Shown piece after piece: positions 10,617 to 22,058 of a stretch of DNA of 64,000 nucleotides. Position numbers and translations under genes: made by a program. The stretch is from positions 7,226,649 to 7,290,648 of the forward strand of contig NW_025062477.1 of NCBI RefSeq assembly GCF_000002995.4. The letters run 5' to 3'. Numbering within the stretch: position 1 is the first letter of the stretch; the number at the start of each line of letters is the position of its first letter. The stretch is from Brugia malayi. Its lineage: Eukaryota; Nematoda; Chromadorea; Rhabditida; Onchocercidae. The notes beneath the pieces were generated by a model that saw only the letters and a program-made list of their open reading frames with translations, searched no databases and was not told the origin of the DNA.

Positions 10617-10634
10617 TCCCGGCTCGTGGCACCA
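10617..10634 (-). other. tRNA primer-binding site of the BEL/Pao element
   Basis: On the minus strand, 4 nt inside the 5' LTR, the sequence reads TGGTGCCACGAGCCGGGA. The leading TGG is the complement of a tRNA CCA end and the rest complements an acceptor/T-arm 3' end. I do not assign the tRNA isotype. Only one base separates it from the polyprotein ATG. Confidence 0.85.
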
Positions 10635-10638
10635 AAAT

Positions 10639-11136
10639 TGTAGTGGAAGCAAAAAAAATGTTTTTGGAAACAAACCTTTATGATTTGGTTAAATTGTTAT
10701 TCGGGGGAGAAGTTTGATGTCAGGGAGATGTGTTGGATGCCAGCTAAATATTTGGGCAACAATTGAATAAAACTGATTCGGAGGATTGGATGATTTAAAA
10801 AACTGATCTAATTGACAATAGTATGGTTATAAAATCTACATTGATGTTAGACAATGATCCAAACAAAGGAGAGGAGGTGCTTGCATGGGCACCAGTTGCT
10901 AATAAAGAGCTTATTAGATAACCGCATGATTATGATAGCTAACAAAGAACAATGTAGATATCCTCATGATTGTAAGGATTGCTAACAAAGAACGATGTAA
11001 ATTGTTTCAATATGTAGAAGCATAAATTTGGAAACAAAGAGTCCGAAGTATAAGCATTATTTGCGGAAATTACGTAGATATCTTTACTACAATTTGCAAC
11101 TCATATTTTTAGATCGCGATATTAAAATCCGCGACA
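10639..11136 (-). repeat. 5' LTR of the BEL/Pao element
   Basis: 498 bp, TG...CA on the plus strand, followed by the GACCA duplication at 11137-11141. In element orientation it begins TGTCGCGGATTTTAATATCG and should hold the promoter and R region; no core promoter element was confirmed by eye. Confidence 0.96.
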
Positions 11137-11141
11137 GACCA
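11137..11141. repeat. Target-site duplication GACCA, right
   Basis: Same five bases as 4705-4709, immediately after the CA end of the right LTR. Confidence 0.93.
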
Positions 11142-11533
11142 TAGTCTTAATAGCGGGAAGAGATTAGCGGAAATGCATTTCCGATGGGTTGAATGTTGTA
11201 GGGAAAACAGAGGGCGGGAAGTTTTCCATTGTTGTTATTTGGTCTCAGAAGTAGGTGCAGTAAATAAGATTGTTAAGAATAAAAAGAATAAGGTAAACTC
11301 ATTTGGATTGAAGAAAAGATTGTACTCAGTACGTTAATTTTACTATTACTCCATTCATAAATTGAAGTTTATCCTTATTAGTGTTTATGCATTCTCCCAT
11401 AACATTTTCGTTTTGGAAACGCCAGGTTTGTTTAGAAGGAACTTTCCTGAGGAGCGCTTATACAGGAACTGTTACCTATATTTTCAAGTAAAGTTCAAAG
11501 AACCTTAAATGGTTTCAGACAGTATTTTTTTGG
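11142..11533. other. 5' flank of nucleotidase copy 2
   Basis: 392 bp between the retrotransposon and the first coding exon. It is the pre-insertion upstream DNA of nucleotidase copy 2; it includes a GC-richer block at 11150-11225 and no coding motif. Any promoter of copy 2 is now cut off from more distal sequence by 6.4 kb of transposon. Confidence 0.4.
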
Positions 11534-13754
11534 ATGAATGTTCTGAAGAATCATTCGAAAGTATTCATCGGCGATTTTAGCTCGTTTGAGCGTAAAATCA
11601 ATCGTTTTATGGATGGTGTGCCAGATAATTTCATGGTTTGTTTAATCTTTTGTTCATTTCCTTCCAAAATCGCAGATTCCTTAGAAAATTTCTATGAATT
11701 CGGTGATATATGCATGGTGTTAATCTCCAAACTTTTTACTTTAGTTTGAACCTATAAGTTTGACGGCCAGTCAGATTCTTAATCCGTACATATTGCTATT
11801 CACGTGAATAGTTGAATAGTTTGTTAGGGAAAATATTTAGGTTATAAATCCGTGATATTATAATTAGTCTCCAACTCTTATTCATACACATCAGTCGTGG
11901 GGTGTTAAAGTAGTGATAGTCATTTCCTTATCTAAGACTTTGGTCAATTCATGAATAGTAGACTTATTGAGTGTAACCTTGAGCTCATTTCGTAGAAGGA
12001 AAGTTACAGAAATGTGAATGGCTATGTTTGTATTATCGAGTGATTATTGTAGGTGGTTGCAGATTTTGATTATACTCTGACAACAAGCAAAACTAAGACT
12101 GGTGATCAAGCTGATATCAGTTATGATGTGTTTGCTAAGACAGCAGCAAATAGATCGCCAAGCTGCGGCCAACTGTTCAAGACTTTGAATGAGAAATATT
12201 CTCCTATTGAAACTAATTCGTCTTTGAGTAATGAAGAGAAATTATTAGCTATGTTGGAGTGGTTTGTCTTTTATTAGTCTGATTAATTTTTATTTCTGTT
12301 TATCTTTGTTTTCAGTGTTATTGAATTCTCAGTATTAATTTGCCGTATTTTTCCTGCAAGTGCACATTATAATGTAAAATGATTAAGTACAATCGAGGCA
12401 CGGTACAGTATATTTCCGAAAATCTAATGTAAGCATACGATGTACCAACAGTCTAATCATTTGATAATCGTCATCATGAATTTAGAATCCGGCAGCTACA
12501 GTGGTTTTTATAGTTGCTTATTTTTAATTACATATATATCATTTTCTTGCTCTTTTTATCTTCTTGCAGGTGGACTAAAGCTAATGATCTTATTATTCGT
12601 GCAGAATTCAAGGAGAAAGAAATATTGGATCTTGTAAAACAATCTAGTATGCGACTTAGGTTTGAATTATAATTCGTCGGGACATATTATATTTGTTTTT
12701 GTTTACTTTGTCACTCATGTTTTTCTATTCTAGGTCCAACTGCGCTTTATATTTCGGCGAGTTAGAGCAGCTGAAGATTCCATTGATAATCTTTTCCGCA
12801 GGTATCTCTAATGTTATTGAGGCGTCGTTACTATTTGAACTAGGCAGAATCCCGGATAATGTTCAAATTGTATCGAATACAATGTACTTCAATGAAATGG
12901 TTAGATAGCTTAGTGTTTGTGATATTGATCAGCTCGAGGAAATTTTGGATTGGTTTGGCTGTAACTAATGTAATTCTCGGAAACAACAAGATAGTAATGA
13001 AACAGTAAAGTAGTTTTAAAATAAGGTGCTAGCAAAATACACCAATTGTTGTAAAGAAAATTGTTGCTATGTTTTCAAAATTAGATAGGAGTATATGTTT
13101 TTGGCAACATATAATCTCAAATAGTTTTCATTTATAGGGTGTCAGTTATAAATTTTCGGAACCAGTTATACATTCATTCTCAAAAAATGGAACTTTGCTA
13201 GAAAATTGCTTGGAAAAAGTGCAAGATTTAAAACTGAAGAATCGAATTATCCTTCTGGGCGACTCCTTAGGAGGTGAACTTTGGAAATTTAACTTTGCTT
13301 ATTGCTTATTTCATTGGGTGTGCGCGAGTAAAATATTCTCACTGAAAGAAGTCTAAATGATAAGAAAAAGGTTTTAATCCGTTTCTTCTTAACATTCTGC
13401 TAGCCAACATGAAGTACACCAAAAAATCATTAAAGGGATTATAGAGATTACAATGCTTTTAGCCCTTGTTGTTTTGTGTGTTTATTCTCAAATTAGCTAT
13501 TATTAATATTTAGTACAATATATATTTTGATCCAAAAAGTTTTAGATTTATGTATGTTGGATGGCTGTTCGCTGCTGAATGAGAGTGATAACACTATATT
13601 AAAAATTGGTTTTTTGAACAAAAATGTTGATATGTTATTGGATTCGTTTGTCAAAAATTTTGATATGGTTATAATAAGAGATCAAACAGTGGACGTTTTG
13701 AGACATCTGAATTACATTTTATTTTCTGTCGGTAAATCATTACCATTTACATAA
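11534..13754 (+). CDS. NT5C3: Cytosolic 5'-nucleotidase III, copy 2 (complete)
   Basis: Six exons join in phase: 11534-11635, 12053-12261, 12570-12659, 12734-12899, 13138-13273 and 13546-13754, giving 303 aa, close to the usual family length of about 300. HAD motif I is VVADFDYTL (residues 35-43). The motif II region is IPLIIFSAGISNVIE and the acid motif is LLGDSLGD, created across the last splice junction. SNTMYF matches the family's VVSNFMDF segment. The family hydrolyses pyrimidine nucleoside monophosphates in the cytosol and needs Mg2+. The start is the only in-frame ATG at the expected distance from the conserved core. An AATAAA lies at 13929-13934. It is an inverted paralogue of the gene at the left edge, with the same intron position at the EDW/LEW junction. 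Confidence 0.93.
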
Positions 13755-16700
13755 TAAGCCAGTCTATCAACTATCAGACTGAACTTCTCAGGTGATATTA
13801 AAACGAACTTTTCAATTAATAACGAAATAAAATGCATCACGAGTTGTGAGTTCTGTTCACCTCTATTACCATTAAAGTGTTCAATTCCACACTTTGTCCA
13901 AATCATTGATTACTGAAGGATTGAAAACAATAAATTAAAATAATAAAATACTCGAAAAATACTTCGAATAATTGAAAATTTTGTACATCGATTTCGTAGA
14001 AGATTCATTTAATATTATTGCTGTTGAAAAAGATGAAAACATTCAAAATATAGGAATGTGTAAATGAAAAAAGTAATGATAGTAGTAATATTTGCAAGTG
14101 ATACATTCCAATTATGAAATATCAACAATGCGTGATTTTTTGGACATTTAGAATCTTACGAAGGTGTGCACTTTGGAAAAATTTTTTATTTTTTGAGACA
14201 CCATACTATGTAGTAGATAAGTATCTCGTGTCGGTTTACTTTAACTTACTGGATTAAAAATATTTACTATGTAAAATAATTTCAACAAATACGGAAATGT
14301 GGACTCAGTGTTACGGTTGATAGAATTTTGCAATAATTCATCATTATGAATGGATTGGATAGAAAGGGAAATTAAGTTTAGATATAATATGTTCGCTTTA
14401 AATTGATTGAACATACCCAGCCACATTTTCGATACTGCTCAGTGCACATTGCAAATTTGTTGAAAGTATTTACTATGATACAAAAAACGTGAACTTGATT
14501 GGATCCCTTTACAAAAGTGTAAAAACTTCTTTTGGGCGAAGGAGTTGTAGACTGAAATACTTTTTAAAGAATACGAACTTCAGAAGCGGGGCTTCATGTT
14601 CCAAAAAATTGTAACAATTGAATTAAAAAGATTAAAATTGAAAAGACAAATGATGCAAAGTGAACGACGTAGTTAAGCTAACTCAAACTTAAAAACTCAG
14701 TCCTATCGATATGACTGTTAATTACCAGCAAGTTATTGGGAAATCAAACAGTAGTTCATATAAACTGTTTGTATTGAAGAATGTAATTAGCAAAGCTACA
14801 GAAAAAAAAAGGTAGTTGAGAGGAAGCACAGGATGACCAAAGTTAAGAAAAGACATGCAGTTAAGTAAAAGAGTCAAAAAAAGATGCACAATGTTAATAA
14901 AAAATTGATAATTGCAATTAATCTTTCAGATTAATTCCAGAAAGATTAGTAAAAAGAGTGAAGTTGATAAAAAAGAACTGTAATAACAAGAAAAAAGCAT
15001 GCAATTAGTGGAACTACAAGAAAGGCATGCATGCATCAAGTGAGGAAGAAGTAAAAAGTGAACGAATTTTAAAAGAGGTATAATCAAAAAAAACATGCAG
15101 AAAATAATATTAACGAGAATTTGACAGCTATAATTAATCCGGAATACTATCCAGAAAGTCAGATTAATAAAAAAGAACTAAGCAAGACGGGAACAGGTAG
15201 TACAAAATGGAACTACAAAAATGCACACAATTATTAGAAACATGAAAAAATGGAATCAATAATAATTTGAGAGTGAAAAAGTTTAAAAACATTTAAAGCA
15301 TCCCAAGAATTCGAAAAATGCAAGAAAAAATCCATATTCAAAGAAATCAAAATCCAAGAAATTTCAAAACTTTTGAGTGGTACAAAAACTCTAGTAGATC
15401 AGGAGTGCATTTCAGAAATTGGAAAAAGAAATCAAAGCTCTTTGGTTAACAAAGCTTCAGAAATTTGCTCCAAAAATCAAAATATTAAAAAAATGCAGGA
15501 AAAAATTCAAGAATTTGGGAAATTTCTCACCAGAAGCAGCACATTATTCATATAGTTATAGTTTGAAAAATCAATGTTTAATAACTTTATATCTCTTTCC
15601 AATCTTCTCCACTACATTGATAGAAATGCAAAGTACTAGGTAACAATTTATAATCTAGTTAAAAAAAACTCAAACAAAATCAAATTATACAGACTCAAAT
15701 TATTATTTCTTAGTTTGGTAATTTATCAGAAGGCAAATTAACTGTGGATAAAAATTTTCAAAAATTTGCTCAAATTTTATTAAAAATAATCCAAAGAAAC
15801 CAATATTTAACTCTTTTCAATATCCGAAATCAAATTATCTCAGTGCATAATATAACATTAATATACATAACTTAAATCTAAAGAACCTATTTCAATTAAA
15901 TAGCGTAAAACAAATTGGTATCCAACAAACAAATTTGATAAGAAACATTTAACAGAGGCATTAATATCAAACAGCAACGAAAACAGTTTCAATAAAAAAG
16001 CTTTTAAAAACAACAACGATTTCTATTAACCACCCTTTAAATATATAAACTTCAAATATATAGAGTAAGAACAGAAGATAAAAATAACACAAATTTTAAA
16101 CAACAAATAATAGCCACCGAAGATTTTGAAAATTTAAAAAAAGGATCAATTATTGAAAACATATTATTTATAATATATGTCTACCGGCTTAATTCACAAT
16201 GTATGAGTGAATTAAGCTTGTAAACTTTCGAAAAAGCTACCTGCTAGCAAATTAAAGCCAAAAAATAAAAAATAAAAACGAATACATATTTACACATACA
16301 TATTTATTTACGCATTCTTTTTTTATGTTTTATTAAATATTGCATTGAAAATCGTGCATTTCTTCATTTCTTTTCCCGTTTCGATTACATACTTAATTTT
16401 TTTTTTGAACAAAATTTAACAACCGCACATTTAAACAAGTTTGACTGATCTATGAAAGGAAAGTGGCTGAGACTTCCGACTGTTATTTGCAATTGATGGT
16501 ACAATTTTCTGTGGCCATTTTCAATAAAATACCTTCAGTTTTCCACATCGACTTCTGATTAACCAAAAATTTTCATTCCCGACGATGATGTAACAAGCGA
16601 ATGAGAAAATTAAAACATGGTTACACATATCGCTAACAGTTTATACAATTAAATTGCTGTGTCAGCAAAGGATTTATTAGTTGGTCGATTATATTTCACT

Positions 16701-17789
16701 TTACCTTCTTCTCTTTCATTTTCTATTCTTTGGTTCCGAATCAATGTTTTATTTCTCAATTTCTCTCTCCTAACGGAAGTCGTATTCAAAAGAAAAAGCT
16801 TTATCGTTCAAAAGTTTTTCAGCAAAACTGTTCATTCCAGAAATCATAAAAAATACAGAGTTTAATTATAATTTAATTTTTTTATGAGTTCAAGTATGTA
16901 TAGAAATAGAAAAGACAATAAATAGTAGAGTATCATTTATTGAAAACGAAAGAGTTTGAGTTCACACGAGAACACAACCGAAAAACATCAGTCGAACATT
17001 GAATAGTAGTTGGTTAATTAAAATTTCCTTAGGTTTTATCTTTAGTTTTAGGCTACACAGAAAATCTATGTAAAATTGAAATGTGTTTGGTAAGTTTAGA
17101 ATTTTTGTAGATTTGTAGCATATTTGTATTGGTCAAAGTTATAATTTGAATTCTTTGTGATTTCAATTCTAGCTTACTTTTGGCAAGGATATAAATAATT
17201 CAATTTATGAAATTGTATGGTATCCTAAAGGAATCGATTTTCAATAAATGATATTGTACATTTATTGTCTTTTCTATACCATAATTGCATTGATGATATG
17301 AGAATGGAAGGAAAGACAATCAATAATTTTAATTCACGCCAAAATATTTACTTACGAAATGATACATCAGACTAAAATAGATTGGTAAATCTGAACTTTT
17401 CGAATTATTTGTTGATATTAGTGTGTTGTAGGTTGTTGTTTGATCACTCTGTTTCATAATTTGATTAAAATTGCTGTCCGATTATATGGAAAATAAGAGC
17501 AATAAAAACATGCATATGATACTGTGCACACCATACTTCATTATAGTGTATCTGTGTCATACATACCGTCCTGTGATGATGATTTTAAATTTGCAATGTG
17601 ACAATTTCTTTTTACATGAAATTCTATTTTATCAAATTTCAACTTGTGACTAATTAAATACAAACTTGTAAATATTTATTTGTTTACATATTGAAATACA
17701 CATTAATGTGTTCAAGATTTATTTAACTCGAAAATTTTACCAGCACATTATCAAACTCTTCCTTCTTTCTTATTTTCATTTCTACGGTA
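13755..17789. other. Gene-poor AT-rich spacer
   Basis: About 4 kb with no conserved coding motif. The stretch at 14800-15350 is purine-rich on the plus strand and contains loosely repeated phrases (GATAAAAAAGAACTG, TGGAACTACAA, GCATGCA) that suggest an old, decayed tandem repeat with a period near 200-250 bp. Short open frames at 15373-15643 are by-products of this low-complexity sequence. Confidence 0.5.
13929..13934 (+). terminator. NT5C3: Polyadenylation signal candidate of nucleotidase copy 2
   Basis: AATAAA 175 bp after the stop codon; a second AATAAA-like hexamer follows about 15 bp later. Confidence 0.45.
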
Positions 17790-17925
17790 ATGCTTACGCG
17801 ATCAAAAGAAATGGATAGCGATGACCTTTATCATGAATATATCATTGCCTCAACAGAAAGTCATTTGTTACCAAAATTTCTCGACCCGGTGCCCGTGACA
17901 GCTGTATCTTCTGCTCTTATTGTCG
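17790..17925 (+). CDS. Candidate isolated first exon (unassigned)
   Basis: An ATG-initiated 136-bp stretch encodes MLTRSKEMDSDDLYHEY and continues with LLPKFLDPVPVTAVSSAL, ending at a GTAAAT donor in phase 1. Composition is more protein-like than the surrounding AT-rich DNA. The phase agrees with an acceptor at 21985 just upstream of the galectin core, so it could be a distant 5' exon of that gene across a 4-kb intron. I recognise no domain. It could equally be a chance frame. Confidence 0.3.
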
Positions 17926-20900
17926 GTAAATTAGTCAACATTAATCGTCAGATGTGTAAACGTCGACTTATTTTTCGATACTTGTTCCTGTCACATATAA
18001 TTTAAAAAGACAGCCAGCAAATGAATGCTCTCTCTCTCTTTACGACTGAAAATATACAAAAATGATTGTCTGATATTCAAATTCTTTACACCTCATCATC
18101 TTTTTAATTGCATAAAACTACATTTTTTCTTCATTATACAGTTAAGTACATACTTTTGTATTTTTACGAACTATCAGACCAATATTTAAGTTATTTTATT
18201 TTACCGAAACTGAACTAAAATTATCTTTGCTAGTGATAATCCGAGTTACATTACACTTATAGCACGAATATTTTGATATTTACAACACCAAAAACTTTAC
18301 AAAATTTATCGTACTATGAATATTTTTAATGGGAATGTTCTTATGTCATTGTTGAGAAAGTGCTTGTAGTAAAGTTGGGTGACATCTTTTGTTACCATTT
18401 CTATTTACTCTATCTAAATTTATATGGCCACATTTATTATATATTATTTGCATAGTGTGTACACTACTTCTTTATATTTATTTACTTCATATCCTTTTTA
18501 CATAGCAAAATTTTCTACACCTACCAGCTATAATTGAAATTTATCGTATCTTGGAATTTCTATCGGGATACGGTGCTTTTATGCTAATCGCCAATTAATT
18601 TCAATACAGGAATGAAATAACTATAATTAATACATTTCATCTGACACTGTCTGGGTAGAAAGGGACCGATATTTGGATGTATGTTCAGCAAAATGTTTTC
18701 ATTCGTCCAAAAATTTGACAAAAGACTACAAAATTTTATAATTTGATGGGTAAATCAAGTACTCGAAGCATAAGAGCTGATTAATTTTAATGATGGAATA
18801 AAATGACTAAAGTTAGAATTAATATGTTTTATACTTTAGATTTAATATGTTTTATTATAACTTATTGCATTCTGCTTTACTTGTTTGTTTCCTGCTAGCT
18901 TCACCACAAATTTTAATTTCTGAAATTAATTTTTATAAAAATGTTATTCGTGCTGAAAATTTGATGAAAAGTAGTGCTCGATAGTAATGTTAAAGATTTG
19001 TTTTTGTTTATTGCTAAATATGATTTTCTGTTTTTAGTTTTTTTATCTTCCATTCCTGCTAATTTATTTTAATACGTTTCATCCATTCTTAACTTTTAAC
19101 TATAATCTATTCGCTGAACAATGTCACTGATTCATTAGAATCCAGTTTTTTAAAGCATAACGAGTGATTCGTCATTGGTTCTCTTCTCCATATTTTGCTG
19201 CTAAATAAAATATTAGATTGAAATAGATTTTATGAATTTCGTGAATTGCATTTGATGTTTGAATTAAATTTTCTATAATCAATGCTGTTTGCCCGTTTTT
19301 TTCTCCACTTTGCAGGTACAATTACAATTATAAATGAGAATTCTACTTTGTTTTGTAAATGTATGGATATAACTTTTACCTTCATTGTTTATACAAATTT
19401 GCTGCTTAAGAGCTTAATTAAAAGACAATTTCTTGCTTGAAAACTTTTGCAAGGAACAAATTTAAGTAACTATTTAGTAACACGCTTCAATAAAGGAATT
19501 TTCAATTGCCCAAACTGGCATTAATTTCTTAAATTCGTTATTGTTTGTCAGTTGTACTATTTAGCAGATTAAGATTAATGATTCTGCAGCAAATAATAAA
19601 TGACTGAGACTAAATTTTTTTTTTTTTTTTTGGTAAGGAAGAAACTTTTAAATTTGGCATCACTATGTACGAAATTCATATGGTTCAGAAATAATTTAGT
19701 AGATCAGAAATAATTTAGTATTTTTATAATTATGAATATCGTTTGTTTATATGCCAACGTTTTAAAAGCAAGTTCTGGTAGAGTAAATTGAGCTAAGCAA
19801 TTCTGGTTCAATTGTTTTACCCAAATCTTTCAGTTTTGAAATTTTTATTTGTTTAGGCATTTCGAAGTGTTGCTACTGCATTGTAGTTGGATAATGTTGA
19901 TATTGTGACTGCTCGTAGCACATCATGCATCACTTTTTCCCAATTAATCATAAAACGTCTTTTTATAATTTTTGGTTTTTCCCTTTCATACAGATACTTT
20001 TCTTCCGTATGTCATTTCAAATTTAATTTTCAAAACAATTCTTCTGTCTCACTGTTGCTCTAAAAACTGTCATTCCTAGTGCTCGTTTTGCTTTTGGAGA
20101 AGTGGTGCGCAGTGATATATTTATGCAACGACACACACACACACACACTTATATACATATGCATGATGTACCTATGTAGAAGGTGTTAACAATTACATTT
20201 ACAAGAAGACGTGTCATTATTATTGTTTTCAATACTGTCCAAATATTTCATTCCATAAAATGAAAGTAAGCTTCCTTTGCAAGGAAACTGTAAATGAAGT
20301 TTGTTCTTACAAGAATTTGTAAACAAGAAAATTGACGAAGGAATTGATTCAATTTGAAAAGTAATTTTGATGGGTTGTGATTTAAATTCTAGTATTGCGA
20401 AGTTAACTTTCTGAAGTGATATCACATGGGTGAAGTATTAATTATTGCGTTTTTTTTTTTTCGTTTGTTATTAGAAATACATTTCAGAAAAATATTAAGA
20501 AAGAAAAGCCATTATCCGTACCGTATGATTATTTTCATGTCTATATTTGTTATTGCTGATTCGAAAAATGTAAAATTTTTATTGAATTTTCACTCTCATT
20601 TTTGTGCTTTTTCTGTTTTGTTTCGACAATACAAGCACGAAAACATTTATTTGCTTTCATTTCTGATAAATGATTGAACATCAGATGAGCATTTTTTATG
20701 TTGAAAATTGCATTTAAGTACCCTAATTACAAGTTTTATCAAAATTTGCTGTTGTGAGTTCTAATTAAGACTGCCATTCTTATAGATACATCATCTAACA
20801 TTATTTCGTGTTAAAAGCAGGATTATATTCAGTTTGATTTCACACTTTCTCATCATCTTTTCGTTAAGAAATTTGTCGAGAAATCAGTTAATTTGTTGAT

Positions 20901-22058
20901 ATCCGCTAAAAATCTGGTTTTAATTACTTCTCTCGTATTAAAATTCATCGAATTCATCATAGAATTACAATTGTTAATTAAACCTATTTTTATTTCCGGA
21001 CGAAAACTATTCAATATTTGAATTTATTGCGATACTTTCTGAAGTATTGCTCGATACTTTTATCTCATTTTCGTTCATATTTTGAGTATCAGTTCTACTA
21101 TCTATTCACGATATTTAAAAAATTTTCATTCAAGACAATGCGATAGAAATATTTTAATCTTCCACACCACAACCTTTCCTCTGTCATTTGTCTCACTGAG
21201 AACAGACATTAAAGTGTTCCATCGGGAGATCGATTCACTTTTTGTGCAGTGAGTTTGATTTGCGCCCTGAATTTATCATCCTGTTTCATCGATGTTACGC
21301 TAAAAATAATTTCAATGCTCTGATTGCCATGCATATTGTCCACTGAATCTTCTGCTTTTTCTATTATAATAATAATAATTATTATTATTATTATTATCAT
21401 TTCACTTCTATAACCACAATACATTTATGTTCGTTTTGAAAATTAAATCAAAAGGGAAAAAACAATACCACTTTAAAATATGGAAAAACAGAAGTAATAG
21501 GCGTTTATACAATAAAGGAACAATAACAATTGTTATTAATCACTTATTAGCATGAAGTTTCTTCTTTTTTTACAATTTAATAAAATTTAGTTGCGATGAA
21601 GTTATATTTGAGTAACTTTTTTCAACAGAATAATATCATAGATGCATTCAGTGCTTACCAAATGATTTATCTTTCAAAAAATGACTTTTCCTCTTCTTAT
21701 AGATACCGCACAGTGAATGGTAGTGTTTTAGCAGTTCGAATTCAACAAAAACGCATCAGCCTAGTCTCTAGGCTACAGTGTATGTGTGTGTGTGTATGTG
21801 TCTGCATGTGTCTGTCTAAATATTCCTTGCACCAATAACTTATCATATCGATGTCATCGATTTTGAGGAAATTGTTCAGAAATGAAACAAAAAAAGTTAC
21901 GCAAAAAAATTCCATCACTGGGCGAAATAACAGCTTTGTAAGTTAATTTTTCAATATTTCAAGTCAGCTTTCTTTGTTTTCAAGTGGAATTTGATAAAAC
22001 AAAAAGTGAAATTAGCATATGGTTTTATTTGTTGACAAATAATGACATAAAATGTCCT
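17926..22058. other. AT-rich spacer with microsatellites
   Basis: No gene is supported. Simple repeats: a poly-T run near 19617-19630, (CA)n at about 20131-20148, a palindromic (AAT)n(ATT)n tract at about 21363-21397, and (TG)n at about 21783-21798. A short hairpin, GCCTAG-TCT-CTAGGC, lies near 21758-21774. A minus-strand frame at about 21350-21209 (EDSVDNMHGNQSIEIIFSV) has protein-like composition but no partner exon that I can find. Confidence 0.5.

Larger units (their letters stand above)
4710..11136 (-). mobile_element. Complete BEL/Pao LTR retrotransposon, minus orientation
   Basis: A 6427-bp element with TG...CA LTRs of 498 bp each, a 5-bp GACCA target duplication, an 18-nt tRNA primer-binding site 4 nt inside the 5' LTR, and one uninterrupted gag-pol frame. 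The 5' LTR is the right-hand copy (10639-11136). Domain order gag, zinc knuckles, aspartic protease, reverse transcriptase, RNase H, integrase is that of BEL/Pao elements. No envelope gene is seen. The LTRs look identical on reading, which implies a recent insertion. It sits between uaf-2 and nucleotidase copy 2 without interrupting either coding region. Confidence 0.97.

Noticed and set aside
15373..15643. Two overlapping short plus-strand frames
   Set aside because: Lys/Ile-rich translations of AT-rich repeated DNA, with no conserved pattern.
21209..21424. Minus-strand frame with a run of isoleucines and a protein-like tail
   Set aside because: The isoleucines come from the (AAT)n/(ATT)n microsatellite. 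The tail looks protein-like, but no partner exon was found, so it was not called as a gene.
21882..21967. ATG at 21882 as the galectin start, with a 30-bp intron to reach the core exon
   Set aside because: It keeps phase, but a 30-bp intron is too short for nematode splicing; the frame without it stops at once.
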